Below are positions 45,601-54,833 of a stretch of 64,000 nucleotides of DNA, piece after piece. Position 1 is the stretch's first letter, and every line of letters begins with the position of its first letter. The position numbers and the translations under genes were made by a program. The stretch is from Aplidium turbinatum (taxonomy: Eukaryota; Chordata; Ascidiacea; Aplousobranchia; Polyclinidae). The notes beneath the pieces were generated by a model, which was not told the DNA's origin, ran no database searches, and saw only the letters and a list, made by a program, of their open reading frames with translations. The stretch spans positions 756,501 through 820,500 of the forward strand of contig OU964924.1 in assembly GCA_918807975.1 (NCBI GenBank). Direction: 5' to 3'.

Positions 45601-48600
45601 CCAAGAAGAGCGACTTCGAGGATGTTGGAGGCGTAGTTGTTGATGTAATGAAGCTCACTTTCCAATGAGAACAAGGCTTCGATTAATCGGCGGTTCCAAC
45701 GGAGATGATGATAACTGACTCTAGACTCCTGCAACTGAAACATGTTCGACGACTCGACAACGAAAGATATTTCTAACCATGGCCACCTTTATACAGAGAC
45801 TATGACAACGCGCAGCTTCAAATTTGACTGAAGGCCGATCTGTTAGTAGCCAAAATCGCTCGTTTAAGTTGATGGATTGAGTATTAGTCAATAAGTATAG
45901 TCTTGGTGTATATTTTGTGCGAATTTGAGTTACTTTCGTGCTATTGTTTTCATTCAAATAACGGACTAGATTTTGGCACTTCTAATGGAGATCCAAAAAA
46001 CGTCTGGTAACACTAGTGATTGAAACAGTTTCTCATCGTTGTAACGTAAAATTAAGACTTTTGCAGCATAATTACACTTTTACAATTTGGATTCTCACAC
46101 AATCATTTCAAAGCGTTAGAAAGCTAATTTAGCTTGGAGTTCAAAATCGAAATTAGATCGTCCTCCAGTTGCCACGTTGTCAAGGCCTGTGTATATAGAT
46201 CGCTATGTTTCCAACGATTCTATTAGAGAGGGCAGTCGCTCTGCTGCTGAAAAAAAAACAAACATAAAGGCATAACTCAGCAACAACGCTACATTTAATA
46301 TTATAAAAACAAAAAACAATGAGCTAGTGTTTTCGGCTAGTCATACAGCGCTTTTCAAGCCTATAAGAAAAACATTTATTAAAATTAATACTAAAGAATA
46401 ATACACTATCACAGCAAAAGTATGGTCAGATCTAAACATTTGAGAAACTTGCTTGACTAGCTCACACAAAATGATAACTGAAAAAATTACGCAGCACAAC
46501 GGGTCAAGTATTTGAGAGGTAAAATTAATTAATTGTTCAGAAAAGGACTCTTCTGTCCATCTTGCGTAATCTGCTTGAGTCCTTTTCTAAAGAATTAATT
46601 AATTTTATTGCTCAGAGTTAACCAGACTAAACGCTTTTTCAAAGCTTACAGGGGTGTCCCCCAGACAGCTGCTTTTATTATCTTCAAGAAACACTTGGCT
46701 CCACTTTTACAACTTATCACCTGCCACTACATGTTAGTTGTATAAAGTATTAAAGCATTATGTGGTTCTTACAGAAATACATTTTCAAAAATGGCTCTCT
46801 TATCTAAAAAGGCTCCTGACCCATGTGTTAGACCATACACCACCTCGGAGATTGGGAATCATGTTGCGTTTTTAGAGTGTATTTGCTAAGACAAAATTGG
46901 GCAAATTTGGTTGCTCCCCAAAATGTTTCACTCTTCCACAGCTAGGCTTGAAATGAATTAAATTTAAAACCATCCACGTCGGTAACGAAAAACATCAATA
47001 GATGATTCGAAGGATCAGTTGGATTTCATATAAAGTCCATCGCGTCATGACACAGATCATTAGAATGTTTGATCACAGACGACACCCACCAAGGCACATG
47101 CAGCCACTATATGAAGTATCTCAGCACAATCATCCAATCGTGCCTTGGGACACCTGATGATGCATCTTCTAGCAGGGTCGACTTCACCAATTTCAAAAAA
47201 CTCCTCAAGCACCACATCAAGAAGGACCTGAAATGTCATTTTTAATACTACTTGAACCTCATCAAGCAGTGTCAAAAAAGTGGTTTGAAATCACAGAATT
47301 CAAAACCATTTATTTGACGAGCCACTTTAGAATCAGCTGTCCCAATTTGTATGTAACAAAGACTAAATTGCCGTTATAAAGCATAGCTTTCGCCTTTCAT
47401 GTAGGCTACTTACTGCAAAGAAGTCGAAATTAGCACATGCAACCAACAAATCGCATAACTGGAATAGCATTTCATGCTGTTCTTTGAATGAAGGTAAATT
47501 AATTTTCAACAATTGGAAGCAAATTTGACAGCTCAGTCAGAATGTTCAAGACATTTTTCAACAAAAACTATGGTCAATGACTAAAAGCCCACATGCTGCA
47601 GTGATAAACATACAAATCTGAAATAGAAATATTTAAACTACAGCGGCGATCCCACTTGAAGAAGGAATAAAGCCGGATGAAGAAGACTATGAAATTGAAT
47701 CCTATTATTCTGCAAATACAACATAATTTTCTGGCTTTAACTTCCTAATGATAGTTTTGTTACAATGACATCAGAAGATAACTTGGAGAACACTGTTTAC
47801 ACCTAATTTATTTCCGGAGATCAATCTGACTTACTTCAATCACTCCAAACTCGCAAACTAAACCGCTCAAACGTTGTGGATCCGCAAAAATGAGGTCATG
47901 CAGCTCCTGTAAATGCCAAAAACGTAATGTAAGTTTCACAATATACACACAACTCTGGTTATCTATGACCAATGACCATGCAACAAAACAGAGGTATCTA
48001 AACTTTCCGTGAGCAAAACCTGCTCCCGGCTACCTCTAAATAAGCAATGTTATAATATATGTTAGTCTCTATACAAAAATATCAAAAACTGATTTAAAAT
48101 TTTCATGAAACAAAACACATAAAATTGTCTGTTTGGGGAAGATATTCCTACACTTTTTGCTTTTACGTCTATCAAATGAATGTCGCTACAACTAGTGCTA
48201 AAAACTATAATTATATATCCTGATGAACATGTCCAAACTATTCAGTATTCGACGTAGGATATGCTCCAGTGAATCCCTTTTTGCTTGGATGCAATTACAA
48301 CTTTTTGTTATCTGATAATATTTTATGTTTCAATATTTTTGATTATGTTCACCATGGGTTTACTCGTGTGTAAGACCTAGGTCCTAGGTATGAATTTATG
48401 AAGAAAGAGCAAATTACCTTGATTTTTCCTTTCAACAATTGTTCGTACTTTCTTTTATATGCAACATTCAATATTTCATGCAGTAAGACAGTTGCTTCCT
48501 TCAATTTATCATCTTGGGTTTTGCTGAGAACTGACAAGGGAAGCTACAATGACACGTTTAGAGAAGTTACCCACCATGGTTGAGGTTAAATTGTTTTCTT

Positions 48601-49021
48601 AGATTGAAATCTAGTGCTTATTGGAAATGTTTTTCCATGTCGATGAATAGTCTATGAATATATATACATTACAATGATGAAAATATGTGCAGATTGTGCA
48701 CCACTGTATGACATGGTTGGAAACAAAGTTATCTCCCTGGAAATTCTGTTACTTGCGAATTAGTAATGAAGTCAACTTGTAACCATAATTTAATTTTGAT
48801 GTTTAATTCTACATGGAACTCCATTTTCAGTCAGCTTGCAAAAGTAGATGATTACCGGTATTTGATAAATAGATAATTACAGATATATATAACTGTATTT
48901 CATTATATATTATATATAGAAGAATAGAAAAAGGAAATCGTTGAAATACCTGATCAACTCTTGCTATGCCTCGTCCGGTCAACTGTGAATCAAGAAATCT
49001 TTTGCATAAGTTCTTGGTCAT
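33618..49021 (-). CDS. TRPC4AP: TRPC4-associated protein (TRUSS) homologue, complete 18-exon gene
   Basis: The translation follows human TRPC4AP along its length: LTGRGIARVDQ, FLLGLPDFFEKMC, AQIQFLRLIHSVADNHDNRY, LVDSNMFLRCVVL, ENVSCLNTILLIFIFAHRED and LKSLVQFWRIHYNL. The exons are 48950-49021, 48812-48833, 48418-48530, 47835-47906, 47090-47227, 45556-45728, 45048-45355, 44580-44738, 44169-44272, 43697-43828, 43408-43522, 42976-43196, 41847-41987, 38886-38997, 35885-35991, 34563-34633, 34151-34280 and 33618-33770. GT/AG and phases agree throughout, giving about 780 residues (human 797). Exon 2 is a 22-base micro-exon; exon 14 could instead end at 38880 in the same phase. The ATG at 49021 gives a shorter N-terminus than in mammals, which have an Ala/Gly-rich start. 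In vertebrates the protein binds TRPC channels and TNFR1 and acts as a DDB1-CUL4 adaptor. That is family knowledge, not seen here. The last 16 or so codons (LLPSSLLVSRRTP) differ from mammals. Confidence 0.93.
34831..35697. repeat. 20-bp tandem repeat, about 43 copies, in a TRPC4AP intron
   Basis: The unit is TGTACTGATGAGGAAGCCAA, with variants TGTACACATG, CGTACTGATG, AGGGAGCCAA and AAGAAGCCAA. The step is exactly 20 bases through the whole array. The long minus-strand open frames here (periodic HQYIGSLISTLAPSSVHWLP-like peptides) are products of a 20-base unit with no stop in any minus-strand frame. It lies between TRPC4AP exons 15 and 16. Confidence 0.95.
36184..38535. mobile_element. MULE-like fold-back element with ~340-bp inverted repeats
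   Basis: Arms at about 36184-36530 and 38200-38535 are inverted copies (shared words include GACTAGTCCGATTCGGCGAG, GGAAATTATCGGGTACCGTA and TTTTAACGTCGCTAAACGTT). Nine-base repeats TTTTTTATC flank it at 36175-36183 and 38536-38544. Nine bases and long arms point to Mutator-like elements. The tip bases pair poorly (about 12 of the first 22), so the exact ends are less sure than the duplication. It holds no transposase. Internal words such as ACGTTTTAACGTTCGCGTTT occur twice on the right side (38093 and 38211) and again in a partial copy at 61590-61830. It lies in the intron between TRPC4AP exons 14 and 15. Confidence 0.8.
36808..37928. mobile_element. hAT-type element nested in the fold-back element
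   Basis: Its ends are CATAGGCGCCTAA and TTAGGCGCCTATG, a perfect 13-bp inverted repeat. Perfect ATTTTAAC duplications flank it at 36800-36807 and 37929-37936. The sub-terminal GTGGGGACCAGGCCCCCAC and CGCCCCCACGGCC blocks also oppose each other. No transposase similarity is visible in the open frames at 36817-37357. A partial palindromic-MITE sequence (TTACGTTGATTTAACGTCTG) lies at about 37020-37045. Confidence 0.88.
38751..38836. mobile_element. palindromic MITE, type copy, in TRPC4AP intron
   Basis: CCAGATAGCAAAAT at the left pairs with ATTTTGCTATCTGG at the right, and TTTTTACATTGATT with AATCAATGTAAAAA inside, around a central CTGCAG. The 86-base palindrome lies about 45 bases downstream of the donor of exon 14. 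Read in the exon's frame, the sequence stays open from the exon across the whole MITE. Confidence 0.8.
40683..41038 (+). pseudogene. THAP zinc-finger fragment of a transposase
   Basis: The frame at 40683 begins MGRKCCVTNCHGNYDEANKK, then TTFRLPRNPEEKC. This is the start of a THAP domain: C-x2-4-C, then FRLPxxPEE, as in P-element and Kolobok transposases and in host THAP proteins. The frame is lost after about 40 residues. A neighbouring frame (40778-41038) contains DQYQLSVNKKYAATLANIM, which may be a further decayed part. The second Cys-His pair of the zinc site is not clearly present. It could also be a processed copy of a host THAP gene, but its place between inverted repeats favours a transposon. 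Confidence 0.6.
41212..41285. repeat. small palindrome with GCGCAACCAGG ends
   Basis: TTGCGCAACCAGG at the left opposes CCTGGTTGCGCTAC at the right around a G/C run (GGGGGG and CCCCCCCCCCCC). This looks like a very short hAT-derived MITE. No clear target duplication is visible. Confidence 0.5.
42111..42202. repeat. near-perfect 92-base hairpin in a TRPC4AP intron
   Basis: TGTCCCATTGTTCAAAAAAG at 42111 runs on for 45 bases. Its inverse complement follows after a two-base loop (AG) and ends at 42202 with one mismatch (T versus C). It lies between TRPC4AP exons 12 and 13. No target duplication is obvious. Confidence 0.92.
45420..45512. mobile_element. palindromic MITE, CCAGACGACAAA variant
   Basis: CCAGACGACAAAT opposes TTTGTTGTCTGG, and TTTTTTACATTGATT opposes AATCAATGTAAAAAA, with GTCTGCAAATG between. 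It has the same plan as 38751-38836. It lies between TRPC4AP exons 6 and 7. Confidence 0.75.
46520..46607. repeat. stem-loop with 31-base arms and 26-base loop
   Basis: The left arm (46520-46550, ending CAGAAAAGGACTC) and the right arm (46577-46607, starting GAGTCCTTTTCTAAAG) pair with about two mismatches. The loop is TTCTGTCCATCTTGCG... for 26 bases. It lies in the long intron between TRPC4AP exons 5 and 6. The size suits a microRNA precursor or a decayed MITE. Confidence 0.8.
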
Positions 49022-49284
49022 TGTTGCTGAACTGTCAGTTACAATATAGGTAAATCACAAATTAATAATGACAATTCATATGTAATTTCCAATTAATGAA
49101 AACCCTTTTGCCATTTAGTGAACTGCAACAAGCAATTCAGTTTCAATAATCAGGTTTTAACAAGAAGTGAGCTCCATAATATAAAAAAACAAAGCTAAAG
49201 AGTCTTTAAAAAATGCTTTACTGTTATCAAAGTGGTCTAAAGTTGCAGTTATACCCATACTGAGAAAACAGTGCTATCCCAGAT

Positions 49285-49980
49285 GGGTGCAACCCAATTC
49301 GTACCATGAACAATTTGTACCCTCAGTTCGTACCTTGAAAAGATCAAGAGAAAAAATTTAAAAAAAGCCGAAGTCGCTGATTGCAGTTTTTGCAAACATT
49401 TTAAAAGGGTTAGGGTATCGGAGTATCGGTATCCGCAAACAAACAAACTGAAAAGATCGAGAGAAAAAAATAAAACATTGCTGATCGCAGTTTCCGCAAA
49501 TATTTTAAAAGGATTAGGGTAGATCGGAGTTTCCGCAAACATTTTAAAAGAGTTAGGGTTTGGGGGTGTTTCCGCAAACAAACAAACTGAAAAGATCGAG
49601 GGAAAAAATAGAACAAAGCCGCAGTCGTTGATCGCAGTTTTCGTTTTTCCGCAGTTTCCGCAAACATTTAAAAATTTCCGGTAATGATCCTAAGAGTTTA
49701 CCGAAGTCGCTGATTGCAGTTTCCGCAAACATTTTAAAAGGGTTAGGGTTGATCGGAGTTTCTGCAAACATTTTAAAAGGGTTAGAGTTGGTCGGAGTTT
49801 CCGCAAACATTTTAAAATTTGTGGTAATGATCCTAAGAGTTTTTGTTTGTTTGTGGAAAATTTTAAAATGTTTGCGGAAACTGCGATCAGCGACTTCGGC
49901 TTTTTTTATTTTTTCTCTTGATCTTTTCAAGGTACGAACTGACGGTACGAATTGTTCATGGTACGAATTAGGTTGCATCC
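49285..49980. mobile_element. MULE-like MITE with 9-bp target duplication
   Basis: Perfect ATCCCAGAT repeats flank it at 49276-49284 and 49981-49989. The terminal repeats start GGGTGCAACCCAATTCGTAC and GGATGCAACCTAATTCGTAC and stay similar for about 120 bases. The interior repeats GCAAACATTTTAAAAGGGTT with CGGAGTTTCC in an irregular tandem, which creates long spurious minus-strand frames. It lies about 0.25 kb upstream of the TRPC4AP start codon, so it may be in or near the promoter. Confidence 0.9.
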
Positions 49981-50598
49981 ATCCCAGATCTTACATGCTA
50001 TTGTGGTATCAGTCTTGCATCCAGTGCAGAGAAAATCTTTAATAAGATGATTCTAAATTAATCAAAAGCCCAGGAACAGTTGCAACAACTTAAGAGTTCA
50101 TTTCTATTTATTTTTTCTGCTGACAAATAAACACAAATATACACAACACAATAATTCGCACAGCAAGAATGGCAGCGAAAGACTGAAAGTCAGTTGCCAC
50201 CTGATATATTGAGATACCTAAAAATTGAAGCAAACATAAAATTATAAATCATAATTTGGTATCAACAGGCCGTAAAAAAACACAGACTTAGCTACCATAT
50301 TTTTCCATATATTGTGAATATAGCCTCAAAGGCATTCACAATATAAGGTAAATAACTAAATATAGCTTCTGCTTAAACAAACTTGATGTATGGTGCGTAC
50401 AATTGCTATTTTGGTCAGCCATGGTGCATTATCAAGAGTGTTAACTTTTCAGACAATGGACATACTTAGGTTAGGCTGCATCAGAGTAAGCACAACAGAA
50501 CATGTTTGCAATTTTTGATCTCCATCACGACATTCAAAATCAGCCATTTTATAAATCATCAACTCATTTTGATTAGGCTATACAGGCCATGTACAGTA

Positions 50599-50749
50599 TT
50601 AATCCTCATATTGAGAGTGTGGCCTGTCTGTTTGTCGAGGACGAAGTTTTCCTCTCCACACCTCAAGTTCCGCTGGGTTGGCAAAGTCCATGTTTAGGGC
50701 TAAAAGGTCAGGCTTAACAAGTTCTTCACATGAAAGTTGGGAAGAAATA
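50599..50749 (-). CDS. possible terminal exon of an unrecognised gene
   Basis: After a plausible acceptor (TTTGTATGGCACAG) the minus strand stays open for 50 codons. It reads SSQLSCEELVKPDLLALNMD, then FANPAELEVWRGKLRPRQTD, and stops after RPHSQYED. The composition is protein-like, and an AATAAA lies about 0.5 kb downstream (plus-strand TTTATT near 50106). I do not recognise the protein and find no upstream exon in the window, so it may belong to a gene with very long introns or be a relic. Confidence 0.35.
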
Positions 50750-51590
50750 CTGTGCCATACAAAACAAATTTCAATCTGTTAATTACGCAGGCTACCATAC
50801 CTTGTAACAGAATTGCCAAAGTAGAAAAACATATAAATGCAAACTTTTAAAAAGAATAACCAAGCTTTTATGAAACTGAGGCAAAATCGGGAATCAGTTA
50901 TCTCTAGAACTTACCACACACTAAAAAATATTTTCTGCAAAGGGCGTTAGGCACACAATCAGCACAGCAACAACAAAGTTTACCTGGCAGTGCAAAGTTG
51001 CCAGATTCCCAAAAATCGATTTTTTTTATGTTCAGTTTAGGTCAAAAACAGTCATGGATGAAATAGGCCTAGTCATGCAAAATTAACTGTAGCCTATTGT
51101 GCATTTTTAAGATTATGTTTTTCAAACACTGTTTTATTGATGCATACCCTATTTTAAACCTTTTGGTTTTGTCATCTTTTCCTTTTGTTGGTGTAAAATT
51201 CGTGTGTTTACTTTATCGTTCTCTACATGTTCGCACCAGCAATGCAAAATAAAATTGGATTGTAGGCCTATGTTTCTCGGCAGCCGATTGTAGTACAAAT
51301 TCCATGTTTCGCCCGTAAGGCTGGTGTCAGTATCGTAGCCTATTACAATTCATGACACAATGGTTTTTCGACCACCACCTTTACGAGCCAATTTAACTCT
51401 CATTTTTGTGGAAAAAAAAAAGCCAACAAAACCGGCTAGAGCCAGAAGAGGACATTGTGAAGAAGTGAGCGTTATTCCTGGTTATCAGCATAAGGCTGAG
51501 TACTCACTAGTACAGCGAGCAATTGCTATAAATGGTTAACGTTGAAGCTACACCGTTATGGTTAGCGATTGCAATGCTAGCTGTGCTAGC

Positions 51591-51859
51591 CAGGCCCGGA
51601 TTTAGGGGGGGGGGGGCAGAGGGGGCAGTTGCCCCGCCCCCCGACTTTTGAAGGGCCCCCTATGTGAAAAAAAATGTGATTTTGTGTTATTTTTTTCCTT
51701 TTGGCCTTTAAAGTTTCTGCAAAATGCTGTGCAGTACTGGACTGATGCTACTGTAGACGTAGAGATGGTTTTTCGCGCCGCAGGCTTGAAAAAATTTTTT
51801 GCACGGGGCCCCCCGATCTAAAAATGCCCCGGGCCCCCCATCAGCTAAATCCGGCCCTG
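51591..51859. mobile_element. hAT MITE (CAGGGCCGGATTTAG type)
   Basis: The ends are CAGGCCCGGATTTAG and the inverse of CAGGGCCGGATTTAG. Perfect GTGCTAGC duplications flank it at 51583-51590 and 51860-51867. It is 269 bases, non-coding and rich in G and C runs. Confidence 0.93.
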
Positions 51860-52104
51860 GTGCTAGCGAGTAGGCTACTCAGTAGCCTATTGTGCAGACA
51901 GATAGGAAAAATGCTCCCTTCTTCACAAAATTGCCTTGTTGAAAGAAAAATCTGGATTAGCCTAGGCTACTTGTGAAAAATTTGTCGAGCTCATTTCCTT
52001 TTGATTTTGACAAAATAGTTACCAACAAGGAAAGCGAGAAGCAAAGAACTCTTCTGCAAAATCGCCAAAGCTTGTTTTTTTAATACCGTAACTTGTTTGC
52101 TCAA

Positions 52105-52370
52105 TGTTTTGATTGATTGAATCTTTATCCTCGAACTGGGAAAACTTCTTGCAGAGCTTAATCCTGGCAATTTCGCATAGCCTACTTGTAGAGGCTTTGA
52201 ATCACTGACGCAGACCCGGTCACCGAGATAGACAGAGTGAAGTTACCGATTGTAGAAGTCTTGTTGCCGGGGAATTATTCCATCCATTAGATGCCGCTGA
52301 ATGGAGAGCAGTCCCGTCCGTTTCTCAAGCGCACACCCTAAAGGTTGAACCAACGCCGCTTGATCTTGAA
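52105..52370 (-). mobile_element. tRNA-derived SINE, family 1, minus strand
   Basis: Read in reverse it carries GTTGGTTCAACC (box B), CTCCATTCAGCGGCATC, GGAATAATTCCCCGGCAACA, CGGTGACCGGGTCTGCG and a GATAAAGATTCAATCAATC tail at 52105-52135. The box A end near 52360-52370 is worn. Confidence 0.8.
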
Positions 52371-53694
52371 TAGGCTTACCATACGTCCCGTTTTTGGCGG
52401 GACAGTCCCGCTTTTTAACGTCTTGTCCCGGCGTCCCGACCGGTCAGAGAAAACCTCCCGCTTGGGCATTCAGCCAGCCAGCATAATGCACGAACATTGC
52501 CAATTAGCATGTTTTCGTTACCGTAGCCTACTGTTGTTGCTGTGTAGCGTACCCGTAGCCTACTTTCTGAAGGTGAATGCGTGATTTTGGGCAAATAATG
52601 GGCAAATTAAAGCAAAGGCAAAATATTGTTTTCTTCAAAGTGAAAGAAAAGATCGAAAGAGATCTGACAGGGATCGGATGTGCAACTCATATTGTTCACA
52701 ACTGCCTCCAACATGCTGTGGATACTCTCCCTGTATGTGTCGAAAGTAGGCCCCCAGCTAGAAAGCTACGTATATTACACGTTGATTTTTGGTTGATTTT
52801 AGGTAGTATGGTATCTTAGGTAGAATTCAGGTGTTATTAAGGAGTTTGTGTACACCAACAAAAATTCACTTGTTTAAAAAACATTCTTTTAGAGACATAT
52901 TTTAGCTATCATTTAGTATGACTAGTGTGTAAATATGATTCTAGAAGTTTTATCAGGGATTATTTTGTGAATATAACTCTTGCAAAAATAACACGTGTTT
53001 TCCACGTATATTACACGTGTTCAAAATCCTATGATTATTTGACTAATTTTTAAGGTAAATAAGGTAAAATCACACCCAGAAGAGGGCATACAAAAGAAAA
53101 AAAATGTTTACCCGAGCAGAAGGATGTTTTACCGGAATTTTTTGTATGTTGATTATATGTTGTTTCCACGTGTATTGCACGTTTCCATCTGTTGAAAAGT
53201 AACACGTGTTTTCCACGTATATTAAACGTGTTGAAGTTCTTTCGTTCATTTAGGCAATTTTTAATCTGTGTTAGGTAAAACTACCTTCCAAGGACGGTTT
53301 AAACAGAAAGAATTCTCCACTCAAGTGGATTGGTGTCAACCACGCTCCTCCGCATTTTTTAGGATATAAGTTAGATTATGTGTTTTTGTAGGTGTCTTTA
53401 CACGTTTTTCTTTCGTCATGTAAAAAGGAAACTTCATGACATTTTTTAGTCGCAAATTAATGTGATCTTTTAACGATAGTTCTTAGTGTAAATTTAAGTG
53501 GTCTCGCTTACTGATATTAAACAATTACTTACTAAGGTTTGGTACGGTAGGCACTTTAACAAGTCGCAATTCTGCCACTAAAAATGACTAGAATGAAACC
53601 GCCAACCAATCATAAGCTCCGGTTTAAGTGACGTAAAAATGGCGAAAAGAAGATGATAGAAAGCAAATTAAGTGATGGATTTTTTGTCAGCTGG

Positions 53695-53775
53695 TTGGCT
53701 TAGGGGTTAAGGTTAGGGCTAGAAAGTAGTCATTTCATTGACGCGGGTTCGATTCCCACCACTGCTATTGCTCTT
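53695..53775 (+). other. tRNA-like sequence, not an intact tRNA gene
   Basis: TTGGCTTAGGGGTTAAGG resembles box A and GCGGGTTCGATTCCCACC is a perfect box B. The acceptor ends do not pair and the anticodon arm is not recognisable, so this is more likely a SINE head or tRNA pseudogene. Confidence 0.45.
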
Positions 53776-53924
53776 TTTCTTCTCTAATTCCAAATAAAGT
53801 TCAAAACAAGCATTAACTCTCCGAATGAGTGCTAGAAGGGTCACAATTGGACAGTAGCCTCTTATAACAATATGTGTTATACAAATGTGTTAAATAAATA
53901 CAAATGTGTTAAATTGTTGATTTC

Positions 53925-54735
53925 AGATACGGTACGCGGAAATTAGGTAGAATGTGGGTGTAAAAACACGTAAAATCCACCACCAAATAGACGTGTAATA
54001 CACGTGAAATAGTGTCGACACTTATACGTGTATTATACGTGAAAATTAACGTATAATCCACGACCCAAGGAACGTAGAATCTACGTGTCAGATACGAGGA
54101 AATTAGGTGTAATGCGGGTGTAAAACACGTAAAATCCACCACCAAATATACGTGTAATACACGTGAAATAGTGTCGACACTTATACGTGTATTATTCGTG
54201 AAAATTAACGTATAATACACGACCCAAGGAACGTAGAATCTACGTGTCAGATACGAGGAAATTAGGTGTAATGCGGGTGTAAAACAAGTAAAATCCACCA
54301 CCAAATATACGTGTAATACACGTGAAATAGTGTCGACACATATGCGTGTATTATACGTGAAAATTAACGTATAATACACGACCTAAGGTACATAGAATCT
54401 ACGTGTCAGATACGAGGAAATTAGGTGTAATGCGGGTGTAAAACACGTAAAATCCACCACCAAATATACGTGTAATACACGTGAAATAGTGTCGACACTT
54501 ATACGTGTATTATTCGTGAAAATTAACGTATAATACACGACCCAAGGAACGTAGAATCTACGTGTCAGATACGAGGAAATTAGGTGTAATGCGGGTGTAA
54601 AACAAGTAAAATCCACCACCAAATATACGTGTAATACACGTGAAATAGTGTCGACACATATGCGTGTATTATACGTGAAAATTAACGTATAATCCACGAC
54701 CCAAGGTACGTAGAATCTACGTGTAATACACGTGA
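53925..54735. repeat. 159-bp tandem array, about five copies with two alternating variants
   Basis: GATACGAGGAAATTAGGTGT recurs at 54091, 54250, 54409 and 54568, a constant 159-base step, with a diverged first copy near 53925. Copies starting at 54091 and 54409 share CTTATACGTGTATTATTCGT, while the others share CATATGCGTGTATTATACGT. Each unit contains palindromes such as ACGTGTAATACACGT. The long minus-strand frames arise because 159 is divisible by three. Confidence 0.9.
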
Positions 54736-54833
54736 AATTTCTAGCTGGGCCTATTGTTGTGAAAATCTATAGGCCTACATTTTTTCACATTTACACCGTT
54801 CGAGTTAATGAGCTGAAATTTTTTTTGCGACTT

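Larger units (their letters stand above)
52752..54745. mobile_element. element with CAGCTAGAAA ends and ACGTGTAATACACGT repeats
   Basis: CCCAGCTAGAAAGCTACGTA at about 52755 and the inverse of CCCAGCTAGAAATTTCACGT at about 54745 oppose each other. Both are followed by TATTACACGT. Between them are scattered TTCCACGTATATTACACGTG words (52990-53230) and the 159-bp array (53925-54735). It may be one two-ended element whose right part expanded into a satellite. I could not define a target duplication. The CAGCTAGAAA ends resemble those of the palindromic MITE at 13643. Confidence 0.5.

Noticed and set aside
49249-49978. Minus-strand frames with MFAETP.NPNPFK repeats
   Set aside because: They fall wholly inside the MULE-like MITE and follow its internal tandem words.
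53695-53775. Possible tRNA gene with perfect box B
   Set aside because: There is no acceptor pairing and the anticodon arm is not recognisable; kept only as tRNA-like.
53909-54697. Minus-strand frames of 104 and 156 codons with hydrophobic repeats
   Set aside because: The period is exactly 159 bases and follows the DNA satellite; the repeat unit happens to be a multiple of three.
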